DNA of 47,711 bases, from positions 1 through 47,711 of the forward strand of contig CAYMPG010000014.1 of assembly GCA_964392455.1 (NCBI GenBank), in the 5' to 3' direction. Below, piece by piece: positions 1-8,467 of this stretch. The stretch comes from SFEL01 sp964392455 (GTDB taxonomy: Bacteria; Bacillota; Clostridia; Christensenellales; CAG-138). Position 1 is the stretch's first letter. Each line of letters opens with the position of its first letter. Position numbers and translations under genes: made by a program. The notes beneath the pieces are model-generated. The model did not search any database. It was given only the letters and a program-made list of their open reading frames with translations, and had not been told where the DNA came from.

Positions 1-123
1 GCCCAGCAGTTCAAGCGGAGCTGCCTGCCGGATGGCCCCAAGGTGGGCACGGTGGGCATATCCCCAAGGGGAGATTGGCGTATGCCCAGCGACGCCTCCC
101 GTCAGGCCTTTATGGATTTCTGA
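1..123 (+). CDS. C-terminal fragment of an unidentified protein
   Basis: An open frame runs from the first base to a TGA at 121-123 and encodes the last 40 residues of a protein whose start lies outside the window. The tail is polar, contains a GISPRGDW stretch and ends in AFMDF. I do not recognise the family. It is very probably real coding sequence, because it is followed about 20 bp later by a perfect terminator hairpin in the right orientation. Confidence 0.5.
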   Translation, partial: AQQFKRSCLPDGPKVGTVGISPRGDWRMPSDASRQAFMDF

Positions 124-144
124 TTTTATAATGATAAATACCAG

Positions 145-169
145 AAAAGCGGCCCACAGCCGCTTTTTT
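145..169 (+). terminator. Rho-independent terminator of the upstream partial gene
   Basis: Perfect 9-bp stem (145-153 with 159-167), loop CCACA, then a run of T. The A-run on the other arm lets it also work for the convergent minus-strand peptidase gene. Confidence 0.75.
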
Positions 170-177
170 GATATAAA

Positions 178-209
178 GAAAGGCGCACCCATATGCGCCT
201 TTCTTTTTT
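178..209. terminator. Second hairpin terminator between convergent genes
   Basis: Ten-base perfect stem (178-187 with 194-203), loop CCCATA, followed on the plus strand by a T-rich tract. It sits 16 bp past the stop codon of the minus-strand aminopeptidase, so with the neighbouring hairpin it makes a double terminator for converging transcripts. Confidence 0.65.
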
Positions 210-225
210 CTGCCCTTTAGCGGGG

Positions 226-1962
226 CTATATCTCTCTGGTCTGCTCCCTGAGCCAGGCCAGCTCATCCTCCCTCATAAGGGGGGACAGCTTTTCGTATAC
301 CTGACGATGGTATCTGTTGAGCCGCTCCCGGCCCTTTTCGCTGAGCACCTGCATATCCACTGCGTCAAGGTCTATTGGCGCGTAGGTAAGGCTCCTGAAG
401 CCCAGGAAGCCGCTTTCCTCCTCCACGCACTCCACAAGGTTTTCTATCCTTACGCCGTATTCGTTTTCCACATATATGCCGGGCTCATCTGAGGTTATCA
501 TACCGGGGGCAAGCTCCGCCCTGTCTGAGCGGGCGGTCTTTTGCCAGCGGAAGCCGTTCGGCCCCTCGTGTACAGACAGCATACAGCCCACGCCGTGGCC
601 GGTGCCGTGATTATAGTCCATTCCCCGCTCCCACAAGGGCATCCTTGCTATCACATCCAGATGGTATCCGGCGCAGCCCCTGGGAAACTTTGCATCCATC
701 AGGGCCAGCATACCCTCCAGCACCAGCGTAAAGCCCAGCTTCTGTTTATCCTCCACCGGGCCAAGGGCTATGGTGCGGGTTATGTCGGTGGTGCCGCCAT
801 AGTACTGGCCGCCGGAATCCACCAGCAGCAGCCCACGGGGCTGCACTGCCACATCCGTATCCTCAGTGGCAGAGTAGTGTATTATTGCACCATGGGGGCC
901 GTAGCCGCAGATGGTGGCAAAGCTCTCATCTATGCAGCCCTCCTGCTCCATCCTCAGCTCATATATCTTTTGCCCTGCCTCCATTTCGGTAAAGCCCGCG
1001 GCGGCATTTTCCTTTGCCCAGCGTATAAACCGGCTCACCGCCACTCCGTCCTTAAGGTGGCTGAGCCTTGAATATTTAAGCTCCGCCGGGTTTTTCACGG
1101 CCTTCATAAGGGCTATTGGGTCATGGTCTATTATTTTTCCGCAGCCTGCAAGGTCAAGATACAGCCGGTAATTGAGCTTGCCAAGGGATGCCATCACTGC
1201 ATCGCCGCTGCCATAGCGTGAAACAAAGGAGTATATCCCATTGTAGGGCAGCAGCTCCACCCCCGCCTTTTTAAGCTCCTCCATCACAGGCGCAGCCTTG
1301 CTCTGCTCCATGAACAGATACGCCCTGTCCATCTCCACCACTCCGTAGCACAGCGCCACAGGCACGTATTTTACATCCTCTCCCCTTATATTGAACAGCC
1401 AGGCCAGGTCGTCAAGGGCGGTAAGCACGCAGGCGGCTGCGCCCTGCTCCTTCATCTGTGCCCTTACTGAGGCCAGCTTATCCGCCGTGGAGCGGCCGGT
1501 GTATTCAAGGCTCAGGCCGTATGCAGGTGCAGGGGACATGGGAGGCCTGTCCTGCCATACAGAATCCACAAGCTCCGGCATATCCTTAAGGGCCAATCCG
1601 CGGCCTATAAGCTCCATGCCCTCTGCCGCAGTGATCGTCCTGAAATCTGCCCCAAGGGTGCCCTTAAGGTTATCCTCTATCCAGTCAAACAGGGCGGGCA
1701 CTCCGCTCTGCCCCATTTTGTACAGGGTGATGCCCGAGCCCTTGAGCTGTCGCTCTGCCTGCAGGAAATATCTGCCGTCTGTCCACAGGCCCGCCTCATC
1801 GGCAGTCACCGCCATGGTGCCTGCGCTGCCGGTAAAGCCTGAAAAATGGCGGCGCACCTTAAAATGCTCTCCGGGATATTCTGACCCATGGGGATCGGCA
1901 GTGGGTATAAGGAACATATCCGCCCCGGCCTTCGCCATGGCGCTTCTGAGGAGTGTTAGCAT
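226..1962 (-). CDS. Xaa-Pro aminopeptidase P family metallopeptidase (M24B)
   Basis: Cytosolic exopeptidase predicted to remove N-terminal residues that precede proline. It has 578 residues, the size of the long three-domain APP type: two creatinase-like N-terminal domains (about 1-300) and a C-terminal pita-bread domain (about 305-530). The five expected dinuclear-metal ligands are visible: D382 (LLLVDSGG), D393 (TTDITRT), H456 (HGTGHGVG), E493 (SDEPGIY) and E507 (RIEN). The frame stays open 93 codons further upstream, but the ATG at 1962 is chosen because GGGAGG (minus strand, 1969-1974) lies just before it, the family homology starts there, and the longer form would overlap aroA. It stands alone, divergent from aroA, and ends at the paired terminators. 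Confidence 0.9.
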   Translation of the reverse strand: MLTLLRSAMAKAGADMFLIPTADPHGSEYPGEHFKVRRHFSGFTGSAGTMAVTADEAGLWTDGRYFLQAERQLKGSGITLYKMGQSGVPALFDWIEDNLKGTLGADFRTITAAEGMELIGRGLALKDMPELVDSVWQDRPPMSPAPAYGLSLEYTGRSTADKLASVRAQMKEQGAAACVLTALDDLAWLFNIRGEDVKYVPVALCYGVVEMDRAYLFMEQSKAAPVMEELKKAGVELLPYNGIYSFVSRYGSGDAVMASLGKLNYRLYLDLAGCGKIIDHDPIALMKAVKNPAELKYSRLSHLKDGVAVSRFIRWAKENAAAGFTEMEAGQKIYELRMEQEGCIDESFATICGYGPHGAIIHYSATEDTDVAVQPRGLLLVDSGGQYYGGTTDITRTIALGPVEDKQKLGFTLVLEGMLALMDAKFPRGCAGYHLDVIARMPLWERGMDYNHGTGHGVGCMLSVHEGPNGFRWQKTARSDRAELAPGMITSDEPGIYVENEYGVRIENLVECVEEESGFLGFRSLTYAPIDLDAVDMQVLSEKGRERLNRYHRQVYEKLSPLMREDELAWLREQTREI

Positions 1963-2122
1963 AGTTCTGCCTCCCGTATGAATTAATTTTTCGTATTTAG
2001 GGCCGGATGCCCTTCTGTATTCTACTATACACCATGGCCCGGCCTTTTTCCAGATGCTATTCCCGGCGGGATATGGTATGATAATGTAAATATGTATGCT
2101 AACAGCAGGGGGGTGAGGTAAA

Positions 2123-3343
2123 ATGCCCGTATTCAGCGGAAGCCTTTCAGGCAGCATTGCCGCCATGCCCTCAAAGAGCATGAGCCACCGTGCCATCATC
2201 GCCGCCTCCCTTTCCGGCGGCGTCAGCACCATACGGGGCATTTCCCTTTCTCAGGATGTGGCAGCCACCCTCCGCTGCGTTAAAAGCCTTGGGGCGGAGG
2301 CCGCCCTTTCAGGTGATATTTTATCCCTTAAGGGGGGCAGCCATGTGGCCCATGCCCTCCTTGACTGCGGGGAAAGCGGCTCCACCTACCGTATGCTGTA
2401 TCCTGTTGCGCCCCTTGTGGCAGAGAGGGCGGAGTTTTTCCTTGCCCCCTCCCTGGAGGCCCGGCCCATAATGCCCCTTGTTTCCCTGCTGCAAAGCCAT
2501 GGGGCAAAGGGGGATAAGCACGCCGTATCAGGCAGATACTCCCATGGAGATTTCCCCATTCCCGGGGATATATCCTCCCAGTTTATCAGCGGCCTTATAT
2601 TTGCCCTGTCCCTGCTGGATGGGGAGAGCCGCATCATACCCACCACCCCCGTACAAAGCGCCGGCTATGTGGAAATGACCCGCAATTGCCTCCATGCCTT
2701 TGGCGGGGATACCTGCTGGCAGGATGGGGCGCTGCTGGTGCGTCCTGCCGCCCTTCACCCCGCCCTTATGACCATCCCCGGAGATTACAGCCACGCTGCA
2801 ATGTTCCTTGCGGCAGGGGCAATATACGGCAGCGTGACCGTTACAGGCCTTGTGCCTGACCCCACCCAGAGGGATATGGCCATGCTGGAGGTGCTTGCCC
2901 GCATGGGAGCCGTGGTATCCCGGGATGAAAGCAGCGTTACCGTATCCTGCGCCCCCCTTAACGCTGTGGAGGTGGATGGGGCAGATTGCCCGGATATGCT
3001 GCCAGCCCTTGCTGCCGCCGCCTGCGCCGCCCGGGGAAAGACCCGCATATTCAACGCCGGCCGCCTGCGCCTTAAGGAATCCGACAGGCTGTCTGCAATG
3101 GCCGCTGAGCTGGGCCGCCTTGGTGCGGATATTACCGAAACCCGGGATGGCCTCATCATAAACGGCGGCAAAAAGCTCCACGGCTGCCGCTGCCTTTCCC
3201 ACAATGACCACCGCATAGCCATGATGCTGTGCATAATGGGGGGCATGTGCGGAGGCATAGAGCTGGATGAGCCGGGCTGCATTGCAAAATCCGCCCCCCG
3301 CTTTTCCGAAGAATTTATGGCCCTTGGAGGAAAAATATCATGA
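2123..3343 (+). CDS. aroA: 3-phosphoshikimate 1-carboxyvinyltransferase (EPSP synthase)
   Basis: Transfers the enolpyruvyl group of PEP to shikimate-3-phosphate, the sixth step of the shikimate pathway, in the cytosol. At 406 residues it is slightly shorter than the usual 420-430. Seen motifs: SKSMSHRA at residues 17-24, with the substrate-binding Lys, Ser and Arg; CGESGSTYRM (81-90), the family's xSGT-R loop; RLRLKESDR; and NDHRIAM near the C-terminus. The ATG at 2123 is preceded by GGTGAGG. It is the first gene of a run in which the aroA stop and aroC start overlap in ATGA at 3340-3343, implying translational coupling. It is divergent from the M24 peptidase. Confidence 0.96.
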   Translation: MPVFSGSLSGSIAAMPSKSMSHRAIIAASLSGGVSTIRGISLSQDVAATLRCVKSLGAEAALSGDILSLKGGSHVAHALLDCGESGSTYRMLYPVAPLVAERAEFFLAPSLEARPIMPLVSLLQSHGAKGDKHAVSGRYSHGDFPIPGDISSQFISGLIFALSLLDGESRIIPTTPVQSAGYVEMTRNCLHAFGGDTCWQDGALLVRPAALHPALMTIPGDYSHAAMFLAAGAIYGSVTVTGLVPDPTQRDMAMLEVLARMGAVVSRDESSVTVSCAPLNAVEVDGADCPDMLPALAAAACAARGKTRIFNAGRLRLKESDRLSAMAAELGRLGADITETRDGLIINGGKKLHGCRCLSHNDHRIAMMLCIMGGMCGGIELDEPGCIAKSAPRFSEEFMALGGKIS

Positions 3344-4398
3344 AGCCCTGGGGCAGCATGAAGCTGAATATTTACGGCCAGTCCCATTCGGAGTATGTGG
3401 GGCTCACCATGGAGGTGGCTAAGGGCATACCTCTTGATGATACCATCATTTCCCGGGATATTGCCCGCCGCAGGCCGGGCTGCCCCGGCAGCACCACCCG
3501 CATTGAGGAGGATGCTCCCCACTATATCAGCGGCGTGACAAATGGCGTCACCAATGGGGATACTCTGGACGTGCGCTTTTATAATCGCAATATTCGCCCC
3601 GAGGATTATCATTCCATCCGCACCATACCACGCCCCTCCCATGGGGATTACCCGGCCTATGTAAAATACGGCTCCATCCCATCGGGAGGCGGCAGGTTTT
3701 CCGGCCGCCTTACCCTGCCCCTCGTGTTTGCAGGGGCGGTGGCCCGGCAGCTCCTTATGGATAGGGGCATTGTCATAGGGGGCCATTACCTTAATATTGG
3801 CGGGGTGGAGGATACCCACTTTGACCCTCTGTATACCTCTCCCGCCCTACTTGCCTCCCTCAGGGAAAGCAGCTTCCCCGTGCTGTCTGCCCCGGCAGGG
3901 GCTGCCATGGTGCAGCTTATAGAGGGCCTTGATGGGGATTCGGCGGGAGGTGCCGTGGAGCTTTGCGCTCTGGGCCTTCCTGTGGGGCTGGGCCATGAGC
4001 TTTGGGGAGGGCTTGAAAGCCGCATTGCTTCCCTCATGTACGCCATACCTGGGGTAAAGGCCGTGGAATTCGGCGCAGGGGCGGCCCTGGCCTCCATGCG
4101 TGGCTCCCTTGCCAATGATGGACTCAGGGTGCAGTCCGGGCAAATAGCCTTTGAAAGCAACCACTCCGGCGGCATACAGGGCGGCATGGCCACAGGCGCT
4201 CCCGTCATAGTGCGAGTCACCTTCCGGCCCACCCCCTCAATAGCCCTGCCGCAGCACAGCGTAGACCTTGCCGCCATGGAAGATGCCAATATTTCCATTG
4301 CCGGGCGGCATGATGCCTGCATCGCCCTCAGGGGCCTTGCAGGGGCAGAGGCGGCGCTGCTCCTTGGAATACTGGATGCCCTTATGGAGGAAGCATGA
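3340..4398 (+). CDS. aroC: Chorismate synthase
   Basis: Converts EPSP to chorismate by anti-1,4 elimination of phosphate using reduced FMN. It has 352 residues, typical for the family. Seen: the N-terminal GQSHSEYVGL motif, the RRRPGCPGSTTR loop, RPSHGDYPAYVKYG (around residues 105-118, the HADY-like segment), GGGRFSGR, and FESNHSGGIQGGM. The start overlaps the aroA stop by four bases and its own stop overlaps the aroK start in ATGA (4395-4398), so the three shikimate genes are probably coupled in translation and transcribed together. Confidence 0.96.
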   Translation: MKPWGSMKLNIYGQSHSEYVGLTMEVAKGIPLDDTIISRDIARRRPGCPGSTTRIEEDAPHYISGVTNGVTNGDTLDVRFYNRNIRPEDYHSIRTIPRPSHGDYPAYVKYGSIPSGGGRFSGRLTLPLVFAGAVARQLLMDRGIVIGGHYLNIGGVEDTHFDPLYTSPALLASLRESSFPVLSAPAGAAMVQLIEGLDGDSAGGAVELCALGLPVGLGHELWGGLESRIASLMYAIPGVKAVEFGAGAALASMRGSLANDGLRVQSGQIAFESNHSGGIQGGMATGAPVIVRVTFRPTPSIALPQHSVDLAAMEDANISIAGRHDACIALRGLAGAEAALLLGILDALMEEA

Positions 4399-4871
4399 TA
4401 TACCTTACCGGCATGATGGGCAGCGGCAAATCCACCCTGGGCTCCGCTGCCGCCAAAATACTCTCCCTGCCCTTTTACTCCACCGACCTTATGGTGGAGC
4501 AGGCGGCCTCCATGACCATTGAGGAAATATTCGCCCGCTTCGGGGAGGAATACTTCAGGGATATGGAGAGCAGCATACTGCTCAAAGTATCCGCCCTGTC
4601 CTCAGGCATAGTTGCCACAGGGGGCGGCATAGTGCTGAGGGAAAGCAACCGCAGGCTCATGGCCTCCACAGGCTCTGTACTGTGGCTGCGCCGGGATATT
4701 GCCGAAACCGCCGCCACCCTTGACCCTGCCGGCCGTCCCCTCCTTAAGGATGGGGTGGATGCGCTTTTTTCCATATATCATGCACGGCTGCCCCTGTATA
4801 TGGAGGCAGATGCCCAGTTTACCGGCAGCACACCCGAGCAGCTTGCCGAGGCTATTGCCCGGCTTATGTGA
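4395..4871 (+). CDS. aroK: Shikimate kinase
   Basis: Phosphorylates shikimate at the 3-hydroxyl with ATP, supplying the substrate of AroA. It has 158 residues, near the usual 165-175. The P-loop GMMGSGKST lies at residues 6-14; STDLMVE carries the shikimate-binding Asp, FRDMES the binding Arg, GGGIVLR the Walker-B-like glycine segment, and AGRPLL the lid and adenine-binding Arg. It overlaps aroC by four bases. The pathway order in the run (kinase last) is not the reaction order, but all three steps from shikimate to chorismate are present. aroB, aroD and aroE are not in this window. Confidence 0.95.
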   Translation: MIYLTGMMGSGKSTLGSAAAKILSLPFYSTDLMVEQAASMTIEEIFARFGEEYFRDMESSILLKVSALSSGIVATGGGIVLRESNRRLMASTGSVLWLRRDIAETAATLDPAGRPLLKDGVDALFSIYHARLPLYMEADAQFTGSTPEQLAEAIARLM

Positions 4872-4902
4872 TAACACCATCCCTTTGGAGGATATTTTTG
4901 CC

Positions 4903-5100
4903 ATGATAACCGAATTTGACCTTGACCATCGCATACTTATGCGTAAGCCCCATGCCTGCGGCAGTGCCGAGTGGATAGTTACCCGCACCGGGGCGGATGT
5001 GAAGATAAAATGCACCGGCTGCGGCAGAGTGATAATGCTGGACAGGCTGGAGTTTATGAAAAAAGCCAAGAAAAACCTTACTCTGGAGGAAGCAAAATGA
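4903..5100 (+). CDS. DUF951 family small protein
   Basis: A 65-residue protein beginning MITEFDLDH. The signature KPHACGSAEWIVTRTGAD followed by IKCTGCGRVIMLDR matches the DUF951 family of Firmicutes, with the conserved Cys of HxCG and a CxGCG pair that could bind metal. The frame is open upstream inside aroK, but the ATG at 4903 with GGAGGA at 4887-4892 is the sensible start. The function of the family is unknown to me. Its stop overlaps the next start in ATGA (5097-5100), so the two are probably translated together. Confidence 0.85.
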   Translation: MITEFDLDHRILMRKPHACGSAEWIVTRTGADVKIKCTGCGRVIMLDRLEFMKKAKKNLTLEEAK

Positions 5101-5624
5101 CCCGTACCCAGGTAAACCGCCCCCATTACAGCGGCCTGAGCGCTATAAACTGGGCCTTTTGTATAGCCGCTGCGGCGGTGGCCGTGGCACTGATATTCAC
5201 CCTGTGGCTCACCGGCATAAAGGTTGCGGATGATGGTATGTCCCCTGCGCTGTACAGGGGGGATATAATCCTCTTTGATAAGCTCGCAAAGCACATCTCC
5301 TGCCCCACCCGTGGGGAGGCCTATGCCTTTGAAAATGACGGCGCCGCAATAGGCCGCATAGCCGCCCTGCCCGGGGATACAGTATGCATAAAGGAGGGCC
5401 GGGTGTATATCGATGGCTTTCTTCTCAGAGAGGTAAATGCCTCAGAGTCCGCCTGGGAGCTGGAGGAATTTACCCTGCCCGCCGCCACCTTCCTTATCCT
5501 GCCGGATGACCGCACCGGCCCCATGCCTGATAAGGCCGACCTTCTCATCCCCTTTGAGATGCTCATAGGCCGCGCCGCAGTGCGGGTGGCCCCCATAGGC
5601 ATGGCCTGCATATTCGTAAGCTGA
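5097..5624 (+). CDS. Signal peptidase I-like membrane protein lacking the Ser/Lys dyad
   Basis: A 175-residue protein with one N-terminal membrane segment (about residues 18-40) and a signal peptidase I (S26) fold: the nucleophile region KVADDGMSPALYRGD (42-56), the IGRIAALPGD segment (85-94) and a degraded LPDDRTG segment (136-141). In active type I peptidases the first motif is SMxPT and the second is xKRxxGLPGD. Here the catalytic Ser is Gly47 and the general-base Lys is Gly86, so proteolysis by the usual mechanism is not expected. The frame opens upstream within DUF951, but the ATG at 5097 overlaps the DUF951 stop by four bases. Its role is unknown; it could be a scaffold or a regulator. 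It could also be an S26-related relic. Confidence 0.75.
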   Translation: MTRTQVNRPHYSGLSAINWAFCIAAAAVAVALIFTLWLTGIKVADDGMSPALYRGDIILFDKLAKHISCPTRGEAYAFENDGAAIGRIAALPGDTVCIKEGRVYIDGFLLREVNASESAWELEEFTLPAATFLILPDDRTGPMPDKADLLIPFEMLIGRAAVRVAPIGMACIFVS

Positions 5625-5673
5625 TATTTCCCCTGCAAATAGAATAATACCGGGCACTGCCCCATATAAAAGC

Positions 5674-5708
5674 AAGCACCCCTGGCCCCCATGGCCCCGG
5701 GTGCTTTT
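5674..5708 (+). terminator. Terminator of the aro/DUF951 run
   Basis: Eight-base stem (5674-5681 with 5699-5706), an interior able to pair further through GGCC boxes, then TTTT. It ends the transcript that begins at aroA. Confidence 0.7.
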
Positions 5709-5897
5709 ATGATATAAGCAAAGCTATCAGCTATGCCCCTGTTTATTAAAAAAACTGCATTTATCATAAAATATTTTTATATTTTACCTGTAGAAATATC
5801 CCATCGGCGGCGTTATAATACCAAGGTTGTCAAAGGGCGGCCACAATGGCATATTCCCGTGACAGCATAGCTATATTCGAAGGAAGGCGAATTTATC

Positions 5898-7223
5898 GTG
5901 TCAAATAATGCAAGTATATTGCTCAGCCTGTCAGTTGCCCTGCTGAGCGGCCTGCTGCTTTCAAGGCTGGCTAAAAAGGTGCAGCTTCCCGCCGTTACCG
6001 CATACCTTGTGGCAGGCGTGCTCATAGGCCCCTTTGTGCTGGGCAGGCTGGATATTCCCGGCCTCGGCATCACCTCCGGCCATCTTGAAAAATTCGGCAT
6101 CATTTCAGACCTTGCTCTGGGCTTCATTGCCTTTTCCATGGGCAATGAGTTTCGCCGCCAGCAGCTCCGTGAAATAGGCCGCCGTGCCGCCATAATAGGC
6201 GTATTTCAGGCCCTGTTTACCACAGTGGTGGTGGATATTCTGCTGATAGGGCTGCATCTTATCATTCCGGATAAGCTCTCCCTGTCCGCCGCAATACTGC
6301 TGGGCGCAGTAGCCACTGCCACCGCCCCTGCCGCCACCCTCATGGTAGTCCGCCAGTACAAGGCAAAGGGCCCTGTTACGGATGTGCTGCTGCCGGTAGT
6401 GGCCATTGATGACGCAGTGGGCCTTGTGGTGTTTGCAATTTCCTTTGGCGTAGCCAAGTCATTGAGCCTTGGGCAGGTGGATGTGCTTTCAGTGATACTT
6501 GAGCCGCTGCTTGAGGTGGTTCTTTCCCTTGGGCTGGGGTTTGTAATGGGGCTTTTGTTCACCCTGTGCGAAAGGTTTTTCCATTCCCGCTCAAAGCGTA
6601 TGTCCGTATCCGTTACCTTTGTAATGCTCACGGTGGCCATCTCCTCCCTGAGCTTTGATGTGAATGGGCTGCATATTGCCTTTTCCTCCCTGCTCTCCTG
6701 CATGATGCTGGGCACGGTGTTCTGCAATATATGCGATGTATCCGAGGAGCTGATGGATCGTATAGACCGGTGGACATCCCCTGTGCTTATACTGTTTTTC
6801 GTTATCAGCGGCGCAGAGCTGGAGCTTACCGTGTTTGCAGATTCCCAGGTGGTGCTCATTGGCCTTGCCTACATTTTGGCCCGCTCCCTCGGCAAATACT
6901 TTGGCGCCGGCATCAGCGCCCGCATGACCCACAGCGATGCCAATATCGTAAAATACCTTGGCATCACCCTTCTCCCCCAGGCTGGCGTTGCCCTTGGCAT
7001 GGCAATAAAGGCCATAGAGCTTGGGGCAGATGGGGCAATCGTCCGCAATATCACCCTCTTTGCGGTGCTTGTATATGAGATAGTGGGCCCGTACCTTACC
7101 AAGACCGCCCTCACCCGGGCAGGGGACATTAAGGCAGAGGGACGCACCAGCGCCCGCGGCAGCCGCCCGGAGAGCCGCCCTTCCGAGCCCTACAGCATAT
7201 ATGTGCCATACACCCGCCACTAA
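5898..7223 (+). CDS. Cation:proton antiporter, CPA2 (Kef/NapA-like) family
   Basis: Integral membrane exchanger of 441 residues with about 12-13 hydrophobic segments, predicted to swap Na+ or K+ for H+. The segment ATATAPAATLMVVRQY followed by PVVAIDDAVGLVVFA corresponds to the CPA2 core with the paired acidic residues used for ion binding. It lacks the RCK/TrkA-N nucleotide domain of full Kef channels, so it is the short NapA/GerN-like type. The final 30 residues are hydrophilic and basic. The start is GTG at 5898 with AGGAAGG at 5881-5887. It stands alone between terminators. Substrate ion cannot be told from sequence. Confidence 0.87.
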   Translation: MSNNASILLSLSVALLSGLLLSRLAKKVQLPAVTAYLVAGVLIGPFVLGRLDIPGLGITSGHLEKFGIISDLALGFIAFSMGNEFRRQQLREIGRRAAIIGVFQALFTTVVVDILLIGLHLIIPDKLSLSAAILLGAVATATAPAATLMVVRQYKAKGPVTDVLLPVVAIDDAVGLVVFAISFGVAKSLSLGQVDVLSVILEPLLEVVLSLGLGFVMGLLFTLCERFFHSRSKRMSVSVTFVMLTVAISSLSFDVNGLHIAFSSLLSCMMLGTVFCNICDVSEELMDRIDRWTSPVLILFFVISGAELELTVFADSQVVLIGLAYILARSLGKYFGAGISARMTHSDANIVKYLGITLLPQAGVALGMAIKAIELGADGAIVRNITLFAVLVYEIVGPYLTKTALTRAGDIKAEGRTSARGSRPESRPSEPYSIYVPYTRH

Positions 7224-7235
7224 TACAGCATACAC

Positions 7236-7267
7236 AAAAAAGCCATGGCCCGCTCCATGGCTTTTTT
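7236..7267 (+). terminator. Terminator of the antiporter gene
   Basis: Thirteen-base perfect stem with A and T tails (7236-7248 with 7255-7267), loop CCCGCT, starting 13 bp after the stop codon. Confidence 0.85.
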
Positions 7268-7415
7268 ATTTTACCCCCATGCAAATACTGCCTGCGCTTC
7301 CATGATTTCTGCAATAGCTGCCCCTTTATTCCATATGCTGCACCTTCTTCCGCCCATTACCTTTGCAGGGCTGCCACTTTTTCTGGTAGCCTGTTGTGGG
7401 AAAGGAGGTAAAAGC

Positions 7416-8228
7416 ATGAAAACCAGATTGCTTTCGCTTATTTTATCCGCAGCCATACTTCTGCCCGGCTCCGCCCTTGCAGCCTCCGGCCGCATTACTG
7501 GGGACATGGTGAATATGCGTACCGGCCCCGGCCTTGGCTACAGCCGTGTGCAGTACCTTTATACCGGCGACACCGTTACGGTAAAGGGCAGCACCAATGG
7601 CTGGCTGTCCGTATCCCATAATGGAAGGGAGGGATATGTATATTCGGATTATGTTGCCGCAGCCCCTTCAAGCCTCAGATGGGGCAGCAGAGGCTCGGAG
7701 GTAACGGCCCTTCAGCAGGAGCTTAAGCTCCTTGGCTATCTTTCAGGCAGCGCAGATGGCATATTCGGCGCCGCCACGCACAATGCAGTTCTGTCCTATC
7801 AGCGCAAAAACGGTCTCTCTGCCGATGGCATAGCAGGCCCCGTCACCAGGAAGGCCATATCTCAGGAGGCGGCCCGGATAAATACCGTTATATCCACTGC
7901 CAAAAGGTACCTTGGCACGCCCTATCTTACCGGCGGCACCAGCCCCTCCACCGGCTTTGATTGCTCCGGCCTTACCCAGTATGCCTTTGCTCAGGCCGGC
8001 ATATCCATCCCCCGGGTATCCTACCAGCAGGCGGCAGGCGGCGTGACAGTACCCTGCTCAGATATGCGGTCGGGGGACATACTCTGCTTTAACAGCCCCG
8101 TGTCCCACGTGGGCATATACCTTGGCAATGATACCTTTATCCATAGCCCAAAGCCCGGCGATGTGGTAAAGATAACCAATATCAGGTATATGAACCTTAC
8201 CAAAGTAGTGCGCTACACCGGCAAATGA
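7416..8228 (+). CDS. Secreted NlpC/P60 peptidoglycan endopeptidase with SH3b and PG-binding domains
   Basis: Cell-wall hydrolase of 270 residues. It carries a signal peptide (about 1-22, cleavage near ALA-A), a bacterial SH3 domain (about 24-82), a PG_binding_1 repeat (about 88-148: EVTALQQELKLLGY and DGIFGAAT) and a C-terminal NlpC/P60 domain (about 154-268). The catalytic triad candidates are C183 in FDCSGL, H231 in SHVGIYLG and H243 in FIHSP. The family cuts the gamma-D-Glu to diamino acid stem peptide bond. The frame is open upstream, but the ATG at 7416 follows a near-perfect AAAGGAGGT. A housekeeping or spore-cortex role cannot be told from sequence. Confidence 0.93.
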   Translation: MKTRLLSLILSAAILLPGSALAASGRITGDMVNMRTGPGLGYSRVQYLYTGDTVTVKGSTNGWLSVSHNGREGYVYSDYVAAAPSSLRWGSRGSEVTALQQELKLLGYLSGSADGIFGAATHNAVLSYQRKNGLSADGIAGPVTRKAISQEAARINTVISTAKRYLGTPYLTGGTSPSTGFDCSGLTQYAFAQAGISIPRVSYQQAAGGVTVPCSDMRSGDILCFNSPVSHVGIYLGNDTFIHSPKPGDVVKITNIRYMNLTKVVRYTGK

Positions 8229-8247
8229 CAGCAGTGGGGTCAGTCAG

Positions 8248-8307
8248 TACAAAGTAAGCTGCCTTGCAGCATCACTTAAAAAAGCCCCATGATAAATGGG
8301 GCTTTTT
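8248..8307 (+). repeat. Terminator-associated dispersed repeat, copy A
   Basis: After the NlpC/P60 gene lies TACAAAGTAAGCTGCCTTGC, then a terminator hairpin (8280-8290 with 8296-8307, loop GATAA, T5) and GC. The same pre-hairpin sequence recurs near 19861 and 33057 (minus) and partly at the window end, always directly before an intrinsic terminator on the transcribed strand. Confidence 0.6.
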
Positions 8308-8371
8308 GCATGGAGTAAAAATCAGGGCAGCCAGGAAAATGTTCACTGCCTTGACTTATGCCGAGGGGTTG

Positions 8372-8459
8372 TTAAGGGGCTCAGCCCCTTAAGGGATTTA
8401 ATCGCACATGGGCAATGCCCTTGTGCGCCCTCGCTCAAAATCCATAAGATTTTGAGCGA
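8372..8459. repeat. Block of three consecutive perfect or near-perfect hairpins
   Basis: Hairpin 1: 8372-8380 with 8384-8392 (9 bp, loop TCA). Hairpin 2: 8403-8413 with 8417-8427 (one T-T mismatch, loop AAT). Hairpin 3: 8431-8442 with 8448-8459 (12 bp, loop CATAA). They fill the gap between the NlpC/P60 terminator and the tex stop codon. None is followed by a clear T-run for tex, so they may be an extragenic palindromic repeat or an unusual tex 3' end that protects the mRNA. Confidence 0.6.
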
Positions 8460-8467
8460 AAAACTCA

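Noticed and set aside
2785..3819. Long minus-strand frame across aroA and aroC
   Set aside because: Shadow of two certain genes; no Shine-Dalgarno or family resemblance.
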